Source of the DNA: JBBSMX01 sp038232935
GTDB taxonomy: Bacteria > Bacteroidota > Rhodothermia > Rhodothermales > JANQRZ01
Assembly (NCBI GenBank): GCA_038232935.1
Contig: JBBSMX010000016.1
Span: 1-50,241, forward strand
DNA: 50,241 bases
Reading direction: 5' to 3'
Both the position numbers and the translations under genes were made by a program. Every line of letters begins with the position of its first letter. The stretch's first letter is position 1. The notes beneath the pieces are model-generated. The model searched no databases. It was not told the DNA's origin and saw only the letters and a program-made list of their open reading frames with translations. Shown here one piece after another: positions 1 to 7,801 of the stretch.

Positions 1-474
1 GTAGCAGCCGGCCTTCGGGTCGGCTGAGGATTGAAACAGGCGCGGCCAGCACACCACCGCGTGCGAGCTGGTGTAGCAGCCGGCCTTCGGGTCGGCTGAG
101 GATTGAAACCCTTTGACGACGCCGAAGAGGAACAGCGGTAGCGCGAGGTAGCAGCCGGCCTTCGGGTCGGCTGAGGATTGAAACGCGGACGCGGGCGAGG
201 CCCCGATCCCGCTCGGGCACGTAGCAGCCGGCCTTCGGGTCGGCTGAGGATTGAAACCCCCGAGGCCGCGATGGCCGGCGTCCAGCCGGAGGGTAGCAGC
301 CGGCCTTCGGGTCGGCTGAGGATTGAAACTCCTCGGGGGTGAGGCTCGACGCTTGACCGGGCACGTAGCAGCCGGCCTTCGGGTCGGCTGAGGATTGAAA
401 CCCCGGCGAAGAGATTCTCAGGGGAGCCCAGCCACAAGTAGCAGCCGTCCTTCGGGGCGGCTGAGGATTGAAAC
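1..474 (+). CRISPR. CRISPR array, trailer end (7 repeats, 6 spacers)
   Basis: Seven 37-nt repeats start at 1, 73, 148, 221, 293, 365 and 438. They begin GTAGCAGCC and end GGATTGAAAC. Six are identical; the seventh has two substitutions. The spacers are 38-72, 110-147, 185-220, 258-292, 330-364 and 402-437 (35-38 nt), all different. Repeat bases 5-26 form a 9-bp hairpin closed on a C(UUCG)G tetraloop, and the final eight bases, ATTGAAAC, match the usual 5' handle of crRNAs from type I and type III systems, so transcription runs left to right. The degenerate repeat lies at the right end, which marks this as the old, leader-distal end. The leader and any cas genes would be left of position 1. 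The subtype cannot be assigned from the repeat alone. Confidence 0.97.
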
Positions 475-623
475 GACGTGCTGCTTCCAACACGATACAG
501 CAAGCCTGCACGACGGCGTGCCCGGAGATTCGGCCGCGTGACTCCGGCTCGTTGTTTCCGTTGGTCATCGGCGATCCCAGCGCGCTCGCCCGCGGGCGCG
601 ACTCCATCCCCGTCTCACACCGT

Positions 624-908
624 ATGGCGATGCGCCCACACGTTCCGCCGAAACAGCTCCCCGCAGCCGATGCGGCCATCACCGCGTGCGGCTCCGCAGC
701 CGTCTACGTCCGGCTCATCGAGACCCTGCGCGACCGGGGCATCGGGGAGCGCGATGTCGAACGGCACAATCGGTTCTACGCCGCCCTCGCCGACGGGCGA
801 CGGGAAGAGGCGGCGGCCCTCGTCGCCTCGGTCGAGGACGACACGCTCCGGCACGGGCTCTTCCAGAAGCTGCGGGCGTGGTCCGAGTCCTGTATCCGGT
901 TCAGCTAG
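624..908 (+). CDS. Short hypothetical protein between CRISPR repeats
   Basis: This 94-residue reading frame lies in the 455-bp gap between the last array repeat and the orphan repeat. I do not recognise its family. The last 65 residues look like a real soluble, charged helical protein (RLIETLRDRG, DVERHNRFYAALADGRREEAAALV), and third codon positions are strongly G/C as in the neighbouring genes. The frame is open upstream into the seventh repeat, so the ATG at 624 is a guess. It could be a fragment of a larger gene carried in with the interruption. No signal peptide or membrane segment is visible. Confidence 0.4.
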   Translation: MAMRPHVPPKQLPAADAAITACGSAAVYVRLIETLRDRGIGERDVERHNRFYAALADGRREEAAALVASVEDDTLRHGLFQKLRAWSESCIRFS

Positions 909-929
909 CGGATGCGGCGTCCCCGTCGG

Positions 930-964
930 GTAGCAGCCGGCCTTCGGCCGACCGGGATTGAAAC
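930..964 (+). repeat. Orphan degenerate CRISPR repeat
   Basis: This 35-nt copy keeps the first 18 bases of the array repeat (GTAGCAGCC to TTCGG) and the last ten (GGATTGAAAC). The middle is changed and 2 nt shorter. The descending arm now reads CCGACCG, so the hairpin becomes a shorter GGCC-TTC-GGCC stem. It sits 455 bp beyond the last array repeat with no second repeat to its right. It may be a relic of a longer array interrupted by other DNA. Confidence 0.85.
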
Positions 965-1015
965 CGCCCTCACGTTATATCTTGCCGACCCCGCCCCCAT
1001 CCCGAACGTGATCCC

Positions 1016-1768
1016 ATGCCCGATACCCAACCCAACCACCGTCGCAGCGCCCGGCCAAAGTCGAAGACGCGAGCATCCGAGTCCGACCGCATCGTCGAGC
1101 GCGACGGTCTCCTCGTCTACACAGGTCCTGTCCACCCAAGCGTTGAGTACAACGACTTCATCGAACGCGACCGTGAGGAGCGCGGCCGGGTGGTCTCCGG
1201 CGAGCCCGCCCTCCCCACCCCCGACGCTGTCACTGAACTCATCCGCTCCCGGCGCACCATTCACCTCTTCGCACCGGAGCCGCCGCCGGAGGACGTGATC
1301 CTGTGCGGCCTCGACCTCGCGCGCTGGGCACCGAACCACCGGCTCACCGAGCCTTGGCGCTTCCTCCTGCTCGGCCCCGAGACAGCCGCCGCCGTCGTAG
1401 CCCTCAACGCTGAGGTCGTGACTGAGGCTCAGGGTACGGCAGCGGGTGAGGCGAAGCGCGTGCGGTGGGCCGCGGTCCCCGGCTGGCTCGTCGTGACGTG
1501 CCGGACCTCGGACGACCCGGTCCGCGCGCGGGAGGACTACGCCGCGTGCTGCTGCGCCGTGCACAACTTCCAGCTCTACCTGTGGAGCGCCGGCCTCGGC
1601 GTGAAGTGGACGACGGGTGCTGTCACCCGGACACCGCAGTTCTACGATCTCCTCGGCCTCGACGCGGAGCGGGAGACGGTGGTCGGGCTGCTGTGGTACG
1701 GGGTGCCGGCCGTCGTCCCCGAGACGCAGCGGAAGCCGCTCGACGCAGTGCTCACGCGGCTGCCGTGA
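1016..1768 (+). CDS. Nitroreductase family protein
   Basis: A 250-residue protein. The N-terminal 65 residues are a basic, low-conservation extension. From about residue 70 it carries the nitroreductase signature: the FMN phosphate-binding RSRRTIHLF, then the LARWAPNHRLTEPWRF segment, and near the C-terminus the GLLWYG strand that closes the flavin fold. Family members are FMN-dependent NAD(P)H oxidoreductases acting on nitroaromatics, quinones or unsaturated carbonyls; the substrate here is unknown. The gene stands alone just after the orphan CRISPR repeat. A TATCTTG element at 978-984 could be its -7 box. ATG 1016 is the first in-frame start, but a later start would remove part of the extension. 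Confidence 0.85.
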   Translation: MPDTQPNHRRSARPKSKTRASESDRIVERDGLLVYTGPVHPSVEYNDFIERDREERGRVVSGEPALPTPDAVTELIRSRRTIHLFAPEPPPEDVILCGLDLARWAPNHRLTEPWRFLLLGPETAAAVVALNAEVVTEAQGTAAGEAKRVRWAAVPGWLVVTCRTSDDPVRAREDYAACCCAVHNFQLYLWSAGLGVKWTTGAVTRTPQFYDLLGLDAERETVVGLLWYGVPAVVPETQRKPLDAVLTRLP

Positions 1769-1939
1769 CCCGCTTCACGGCGGCTGGTACCGCCTTAGGT
1801 GCGCCCCGTGCATGCCCGCGTGCGTCTCGTATCGAAGAGCACTTCGCCGGAGCCGCAGCGCAGTATTCTCTCCGTGCGATTCGCGGGGCGGGCTAACACT
1901 TTGTGCAGTATTTCCGATGAAGGGCGGAGCCCCCGTTCC

Positions 1940-1960
1940 AAATCGTCGTTGTAACGATTT
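1940..1960. promoter_or_regulatory. Operator-like inverted repeat before the efflux operon
   Basis: AAATCGT (1940-1946) and ACGATTT (1954-1960) form a perfect 7-bp inverted repeat with a 7-nt centre. It lies 24 bp upstream of the first ATG of the RND operon, in one of the few AT-rich patches of this region. Size and position suit a dimeric repressor such as TetR or MarR, which often control RND pumps. No regulator gene is adjacent. Confidence 0.4.
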
Positions 1961-1984
1961 CCTCTCCACGAGCCCACCTCGGGC

Positions 1985-3097
1985 ATGAAGCCCTGGCAGA
2001 AGCGCCTCCTCTTCGCTGCGATCGCGCTCGTCGTGCTGGCCCTGCTGGCATGGCCGAAGCTGCGCTCGTCCGAGCCGGCGGGGCCGCCCCCCGGAGCCGG
2101 CGGCCAATCCGCCACCGTGACGGCCTACGTCGCGGTGCCCACCCGGATGCGGGACCGCATCCGCGCCACCGGCAGCCTCCGTGCGGACGAGGCCGTGGAC
2201 CTCTCGGCCGAGACCTCCGGGCGCGTCACGAAGATCTACTTTCAGGAAGGCAGCCGCGTCGGCCGGGGCCAGCTCATCCTCAAGATCAACGACGCCGAGC
2301 TCCGCGCCCAGCGCGAGCGCCTCCGTACCCAGATCGAGCTCGCCGCTACACGCGAAGACCGCCAGCGGAAGCTGCTCGAAATCGGCGGCGTCAGCCAGGA
2401 TGAGTACGACGGCATGCTCGGCGAGCTGAACGTGCTGCGCAGCGAGGTCGACCTCCTCGACGCGCAGATCGCCAAGACCGAAGTGCGGGCACCCTTCGGC
2501 GGGGTGATCGGCCTGCGGTACGTGAGCGAGGGGGCCTACGTCACCCCGCAGACCGAGATCGCCTCGCTGCAAGCGCTCAGCCCGATGAAGCTGGAGTTCT
2601 CGATCCCGGAGCGCTACGCCGGCCGCGTCCGCGTCGGCGACGCCGTGCTCTTCTCCGTGGCCGGTGCGCCCGGCCGGTTCGACGGCGAGGTCTACGCCAT
2701 CGAGCCGCGCGTCAACCTCGACACGCGCAGCCTGCTCATCCGCGCCCGCGTGGACAACCCCTCGGGCGTGCTCCTCCCCGGTGCCTTCGCCGACGTGGAG
2801 CTGATCGTGGACGAGATCGAGGGTGCGCTCCCGGTCCCCGCCATCGCCGTGATCTCCGAGCTGGGGGGCAAGCGCGTCTGGGTGGTCGAGGACGGAAAGG
2901 CCGCGCCCCGCACCGTCGAGACCGGCGTCCGCACCGAGCAGGCCGTGCAGATCACCGACGGCATCGCGCCGGGTGATAGTGTCATCACGAGCGGGCTCCA
3001 GTCGATCCGCGCCGGGCAGGCCGTCCGCGTGCAGTCCGTCGATTCGAGTCTGGAGGCCACCAACGCGCCCCCCGCCACCGTCACGAGCACGCCATGA
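1985..3097 (+). CDS. RND efflux periplasmic adaptor subunit (MFP)
   Basis: A 370-residue membrane fusion protein. Residues 5-23 form one N-terminal hydrophobic helix that anchors it in the inner membrane. The barrel-sandwich (lipoyl) halves flank a coiled-coil hairpin: an entering half around 60-90 (VDLSAETSGRVTKIYFQEG), a hairpin at about 95-150 rich in R/E/L, and a return half with VRAPFGGVIGLRYVSEG. A beta-barrel and the membrane-proximal domain follow. Such adaptors link an RND pump to a TolC-type channel. It is the first gene of a three-gene operon, and its stop overlaps the pump start in ATGA (3094-3097). Substrate class is unclear; the adaptor and pump look closer to the drug/hydrophobe group than to metal pumps. 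Confidence 0.93.
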   Translation: MKPWQKRLLFAAIALVVLALLAWPKLRSSEPAGPPPGAGGQSATVTAYVAVPTRMRDRIRATGSLRADEAVDLSAETSGRVTKIYFQEGSRVGRGQLILKINDAELRAQRERLRTQIELAATREDRQRKLLEIGGVSQDEYDGMLGELNVLRSEVDLLDAQIAKTEVRAPFGGVIGLRYVSEGAYVTPQTEIASLQALSPMKLEFSIPERYAGRVRVGDAVLFSVAGAPGRFDGEVYAIEPRVNLDTRSLLIRARVDNPSGVLLPGAFADVELIVDEIEGALPVPAIAVISELGGKRVWVVEDGKAAPRTVETGVRTEQAVQITDGIAPGDSVITSGLQSIRAGQAVRVQSVDSSLEATNAPPATVTSTP

Positions 3098-6000
3098 GCC
3101 TCTACGCCCTCTCCATCCGGCGGCCCGTGCTGGCGACGGTGTTCTCCCTCGTCATCATCCTCTTCGGCATCCTCGGCTACACCTCACTCGGCGTGCGCGA
3201 GTACCCGGCCGTCGACCCGCCCATCATCTCGGTCTCGACGAGCTACCGGGGGGCGAACGCCGACGTGATGGACGCGCAGATCACCGAGCCGCTCGAAGAG
3301 CAGATCAACGGGATCGACGGCATCCGTACGCTCACCTCGTCTTCGTCCGACGGGTCGAGCAACATCACCGTCGAGTTCGACCTCGGCATCGACCTCGAAC
3401 GGGCCGCGAACGACGTGCGCGACCGCGTCAGCCGCGCCGTCGGCAACCTCCCGCCCGACGCCGACCCGCCGCGCGTGGCGAAGGCCGACGCCGACGGCGA
3501 CCCCATCGTCTTCCTCAACGTCTCCAGCGACCAGCGCAGCCTGCTGGAGCTGACGGACATCGCGGAGCACCTGTTCAAGGAGCGGCTCCAGACGATCTCG
3601 GGCGTGGCGCGCGTGGACATCTGGGGCGAGAAGCGCTACGCGATGCGGCTCTGGCTCGACCCCGCCCGCCTCGCCGCCTACCAGCTCACCCCGCTCGACG
3701 TGCAGCGCGCGCTCACCGCCTCGAACGTCGAGCTGCCGAGCGGGCAGATCGAGGGCGACGACGTGGCGCTCACGGTCCGCACGATGGGCCGGCTCCGCAC
3801 CGTCGAGGATTTCGAGACCCTCATCGTCAAGCGCTCCGGCGACCAGCTCGTGCGGCTCCACGACATCGGCCGCGCCGAGCTCGGGGCGGAGAACGAGCGG
3901 ACCGTGCTCAAGCGCGACGGCATCCCGATGGTCGGCGTCGTGCTCCGCCCGCTCCCCGGCGCCAACTACATCGCCATCGCGGACGCGTTCTACGAGCGGC
4001 TCGAAGACATCAAAGGCGACATGCCGCCGGACCTCCAGCTCGGCATCGGCTTCGACACGACCCAGCAGATCCGCGAGTCGATCACCGAGGTGCGGCAGAC
4101 GATCTTCATCGCGCTCGGGCTCGTGATCCTCGTCATCTTCCTCTTCCTCCGCGACTGGCGCTCCACCATCGTCCCCATCATCGTCATCCCCATCTCGCTG
4201 ATCGGCGCGTTCGGGGTGATGTACCTGTTCGGGTTCTCGGTCAACATCCTCACCCTGCTCGCGCTCGTCCTCGCCATCGGCCTCGTGGTGGACGACGCGA
4301 TCGTGGTGCTGGAGAACATCTACACCAAGATCGAGGAGGGCCACGAGCCGATCCCGGCGGGCATCACGGGGACGAAGGAGATCTTCTTCGCCGTCATCGC
4401 GACGACGCTCGCGCTCGTCTCCGTGCTGCTCCCCATCGTGTTCCTCGACGGGCTCGTGGGGCGGCTCTTCCGCGAGTTCGGCCTCGTGCTGATGGGCGCC
4501 GTCGTGATCTCGTCGTTCGTCGCGCTCACGCTCACGCCGATGCTGGCGACGAAGCTGCTGAAGAAACGCGCCGTCCAGCCGTGGTTCTACCGCAAGACCG
4601 AGCCGTTCTTCGAGTGGTTGACAGACGGGTACCGCCGCTCGCTCGAAGGGTTCGTCGGGCGGCGGTGGGCCGCGCCGGCCGCGATGGCGGCGAGCATGCT
4701 GCTCGTCGTGGTGATCTACCGCTCGCTCCCGACGGAGCTCGCGCCGCTCGAAGACCGCAGCAGCGTCCGCCTCTTCGCCACGGCCCCCGAGGGCGCGACG
4801 TTCGACTACATGGACGCCTACGTGGACCGGCTGATCGGCGTGATCGAGTCGGACGCGCCGGAGACGGACGCGCTCATCACGGTGACCTCGCCGGGCTTCG
4901 GCGGGCGCTCGACGAACTCGGCCTTCGCCCGCGTGATGCTCGTGCCGCCGGACGACCGTGAGCGCTCGCAGCAGCAAGTCGTGGACGGCCTCACGCGCTC
5001 CGTCGGTGGCCTCGGTGGTGCGCGGGCCTACGTCTCGCAGGAACCGACGATCTCCGTCGGGCGGCGCGGCGGGCTGCCGGTGCAGTACGTCCTTCAGGCT
5101 CCGAGCATCGAGGCGCTCGAAGACGTGCTCCCCACGTTCATGGACCGCGCCCGGCAGAACCCCGCGTTCGCGTTCGCCGACGTGGACCTCAAGTTCAGCA
5201 AGCCGGAGCTGCGGGTGGAGATCGACCGCGCCCGCGCCGAGAAGGTCGGCGTGTCGGTGCTCGACGTGGCGCAGACGCTCCAGCTCGCGCTCTCGGAGTC
5301 GCGCCTCGGCTACTTCGTCCGCAACGGCCAGCAGTATCAGGTGATCTCGCAGGTGGAACGCGCCGACCGCAACGAGACCGTGGACCTCACGAACCTCTAC
5401 GTCCGCGCCGCCACCGGCGAGCCGGTCCCGCTCGACGGGCTCGTGACGGTAAGCGAGGAGAGCACGCCGCCGCAGCTCTACCGCTACAACCGTTTCGTCT
5501 CGGCCACCGTCAGCGCCGCGCTCGCGCCCGGCATCACGCTCGCCCAAGGGCTGCAGGCAATGGACGGCATCGCCGCCGATGTGCTGCCGACCTCGTTCTC
5601 GACGGCGCTCGCGGGCGAGAGCCGCGACCTCCGTGAGAGCTCGGGCAGCGTGCTGTTCGTGTTCCTCCTCGCGATCCTGCTGATCTACCTCGTCCTCGCC
5701 GCGCAGTTCGAGAGCTTCCGCGACCCGTTCACGATCCTGCTGACGGTGCCGCTCGCGCTCGCCGGCGCGCTCCTGTTCCTGTGGTATTTCAGCCAGTCGC
5801 TCAACATCTTCAGCCAGATCGGGATCGTGATGCTGATCGGGCTGGTGACGAAGAACGCCATCCTCATCGTCGAATTCGCCAACCAGCGCCGCGCCGCCGG
5901 CCGCTCGATCCACGACGCGGTGATGGACTCCGCTGCCGCCCGTTTCCGCCCGATTTTGATGACGACGGCGTCGACGATCCTCGGCACGCTCCCCATCGCC

Positions 6001-6222
6001 CTCGCCCTCGGCGCAGGCGCGCAGAGCCGGATGCCGATGGGCATCGCGATCATCGGTGGACTTTTCATCGGGACGGGGCTGACGCTGTACGTGATCCCGG
6101 CGCTCTACCCGGCCCTCACGCGGAAGGAACTGCCTCCGGCCATCGCGGACGAGTACGGCGGCGACGGGCAGACCGATACCGCGCCCGTCCTCCCCGCCGA
6201 AACCCGCCCGGCGACGGCATGA
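3094..6222 (+). CDS. RND multidrug efflux permease (AcrB/MexB-like)
   Basis: A 1042-residue inner-membrane proton antiporter of normal family length. TM1 starts at once (SIRRPVLATVFSLVIILFGI). The proton-relay aspartate pair lies in TM4 (LVVDDAIVVLENI, about residues 400-401), and the matching lysine is in TM10 (GLVTKNAILIVEFAN, about 920). Two large periplasmic loops follow TM1 and TM7, as expected for the porter and funnel domains. The C-terminal TM cluster carries PILMTTASTILGTLPIALALG. It overlaps the adaptor upstream and the TolC-like gene downstream by 4 nt each, so all three are surely co-translated. It probably extrudes hydrophobic compounds; the substrate is not readable from sequence. 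Confidence 0.96.
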   Translation: MSLYALSIRRPVLATVFSLVIILFGILGYTSLGVREYPAVDPPIISVSTSYRGANADVMDAQITEPLEEQINGIDGIRTLTSSSSDGSSNITVEFDLGIDLERAANDVRDRVSRAVGNLPPDADPPRVAKADADGDPIVFLNVSSDQRSLLELTDIAEHLFKERLQTISGVARVDIWGEKRYAMRLWLDPARLAAYQLTPLDVQRALTASNVELPSGQIEGDDVALTVRTMGRLRTVEDFETLIVKRSGDQLVRLHDIGRAELGAENERTVLKRDGIPMVGVVLRPLPGANYIAIADAFYERLEDIKGDMPPDLQLGIGFDTTQQIRESITEVRQTIFIALGLVILVIFLFLRDWRSTIVPIIVIPISLIGAFGVMYLFGFSVNILTLLALVLAIGLVVDDAIVVLENIYTKIEEGHEPIPAGITGTKEIFFAVIATTLALVSVLLPIVFLDGLVGRLFREFGLVLMGAVVISSFVALTLTPMLATKLLKKRAVQPWFYRKTEPFFEWLTDGYRRSLEGFVGRRWAAPAAMAASMLLVVVIYRSLPTELAPLEDRSSVRLFATAPEGATFDYMDAYVDRLIGVIESDAPETDALITVTSPGFGGRSTNSAFARVMLVPPDDRERSQQQVVDGLTRSVGGLGGARAYVSQEPTISVGRRGGLPVQYVLQAPSIEALEDVLPTFMDRARQNPAFAFADVDLKFSKPELRVEIDRARAEKVGVSVLDVAQTLQLALSESRLGYFVRNGQQYQVISQVERADRNETVDLTNLYVRAATGEPVPLDGLVTVSEESTPPQLYRYNRFVSATVSAALAPGITLAQGLQAMDGIAADVLPTSFSTALAGESRDLRESSGSVLFVFLLAILLIYLVLAAQFESFRDPFTILLTVPLALAGALLFLWYFSQSLNIFSQIGIVMLIGLVTKNAILIVEFANQRRAAGRSIHDAVMDSAAARFRPILMTTASTILGTLPIALALGAGAQSRMPMGIAIIGGLFIGTGLTLYVIPALYPALTRKELPPAIADEYGGDGQTDTAPVLPAETRPATA

Positions 6223-7586
6223 AGCACTGGATGCGTCGTGTCACCCTCGCGGTTGCGCTCCTCGGGGCGGGCACCGTGACCGCGCAGGTCCCGCCGGACT
6301 CGCTCAGTCCCTTCCCACCGACCGCGCCGTTCGCCGTGACGGCCGTGCCGCCGGACACGCTCCCGCTGCTCACGCTGCCGGAGGTGACGGCGCGCGTGCT
6401 GGAGCAGAATCCGACCGTCGTCATCGCCCGGTTGGAGCGAGAGATCGCCGAGAACGACGCCTCCCTCGGCAACGCCGGTTTCCTCCCGACCGCCGGACTC
6501 ACCGCCCGCCAGCGTCGCGCGAACTCGTTCTCCAACGGGAGCACTACCGGTGCATTCGGCGGAAGCGCCTACACGCTCGACCTCGCGGCGGGCGCGAATG
6601 TGACGGTGTTCGAGGGGCTCGCCCGGTTCTCGCGCTACCGGAGCCTGCAAGCCCTGGCGACGGCGCGCGCCTTCGACGCCGAGGCAACCACCGAGAGCGT
6701 GCTCGCCGATGCCTACGTGACCTATTTCGACGTCGCACGCCAGCAGGATCAACTGCTCGTGCTGCGCGAGGCCGTCGCCCTCTCCGAGGAGCGCCTGCGG
6801 ATCGCGACCGGTCGCCGTGATGTGGGCGCGGCCTCGGAGCTAGAAGTGCGCCGTGCGCTCGTGGACCTCAACGCCGACCGCGCCATCCTCCTGCGCCAGC
6901 AGAACGTGCTCGCCCAGTCGAAGTCTCTCCTCAATCGCCTCCTCGACCGCACCGGCACCGATTTCCGGGCGACGGACTCAGTCACGGTGGACACGACCCT
7001 CGTGCTGGCTGCCCTCGAAGCCGACGCGCTCACCGGCGCGCCCGATCTCCGCGCCGCCGTCGCTGCCGAAGAGGCCGCCGCGCAGGAGCGCACCGCCGTT
7101 CGCCGCGAAGTCTGGCCGCGCGTCGACCTCACGGCCGGCTACGTCTTCGACCAGATCAACGACCCCATCGGGCTCACGCCCGGCCAGGCCGGCGGCTTCA
7201 CCTACGGCCTGACGGCCACGTTCGACCTGTTCGACGGGTTCGAGCGGCGGCGGCGCGGGGCGAACGCCACCCTCCGCCAGCGCCGGCAGCAGGTCGCCAT
7301 CGACCAGACGCGCACGGCGCTGCTGACGGCGCTGGAGAGCACGTACGCCGTGTACGAGCGGAGCCTCCTCCTCGTGGCGCTGGAAGAGGAGAACGCCGAG
7401 GCGGCGCGGCAGAACGTGACCGTCGCGCTGGAGCGGTTCCGGCTCGGCGTGAGCACGTCGCTGGAGCTGCGCGAGGTCCAGCGCGCGCTGACGGATGCAC
7501 AGAGCCGTCTCATCGCCGCCACCTTCGAGGCGAAGCAGGCGGAGGTCGAGCTGCTCACGCTCAGCGGCCGGCTGCTGCCTCGCTAA
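6219..7586 (+). CDS. TolC-family outer membrane efflux channel
   Basis: A 455-residue protein starting at the ATG in the ATGA overlap with the pump gene. A Sec signal peptide is clear (MKHWMRRVTLAVALLGAGTVTAQ, cleavage near residue 23). After a Pro-rich linker come two outer-membrane-efflux repeats: LTLPEVTARVLEQNPTVVIARLE, and, in the second half, paired long amphipathic helices ending in FRLGVSTSLELREVQRALTDAQSRLIAATFEAKQAEVELLTLSG, the conserved last helix of the family. It forms the trimeric outer-membrane channel of this tripartite pump. An open frame further upstream is only the pump gene read in another frame. Confidence 0.92.
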   Translation: MKHWMRRVTLAVALLGAGTVTAQVPPDSLSPFPPTAPFAVTAVPPDTLPLLTLPEVTARVLEQNPTVVIARLEREIAENDASLGNAGFLPTAGLTARQRRANSFSNGSTTGAFGGSAYTLDLAAGANVTVFEGLARFSRYRSLQALATARAFDAEATTESVLADAYVTYFDVARQQDQLLVLREAVALSEERLRIATGRRDVGAASELEVRRALVDLNADRAILLRQQNVLAQSKSLLNRLLDRTGTDFRATDSVTVDTTLVLAALEADALTGAPDLRAAVAAEEAAAQERTAVRREVWPRVDLTAGYVFDQINDPIGLTPGQAGGFTYGLTATFDLFDGFERRRRGANATLRQRRQQVAIDQTRTALLTALESTYAVYERSLLLVALEEENAEAARQNVTVALERFRLGVSTSLELREVQRALTDAQSRLIAATFEAKQAEVELLTLSGRLLPR

Positions 7587-7618
7587 AGGGACTTTTGCTC
7601 GTGGTCCCCTCACCCTGT

Positions 7619-7643
7619 CCCTCGCCCCCAAGGGGCGAGGGGA
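7619..7643. terminator. Hairpin in convergent gap between efflux operon and acs
   Basis: CCCTCGCCCC (7620-7629) pairs with GGGGCGAGGG (7633-7642) around a CAA loop, 33 bp after the TolC-family stop. It lacks a U-tract. A second, imperfect hairpin follows at about 7694-7717 (CCCCC...GGGGG). Both lie between convergent genes and may end transcription from either side, but they also look like members of a dispersed intergenic palindrome family. Confidence 0.45.
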
Positions 7644-7801
7644 CGTAGGCTGAAACGGAGTCCGTTCGTGCAGCGGAGACGGTGGCATTCACGTTCTCGC
7701 CCCCACCGGGGGAGAGATGTCCGGAGGACAGAGAGGGGGCAGAAGGAGAGGTAGGCGACTGCTTAGACGCAATCGACTGCCCCGCTAGCACGCCGAGCGC
7801 C

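Noticed and set aside
1..474. Self-targeting CRISPR spacers against genes in this window
   Set aside because: Reading the six spacers against the window by eye gave no convincing match; a computed search would be decisive.
3184..5913. A 909-residue minus-strand frame opposite the RND pump
   Set aside because: His/Asp/Glu/Arg-rich antisense reading of the pump gene.
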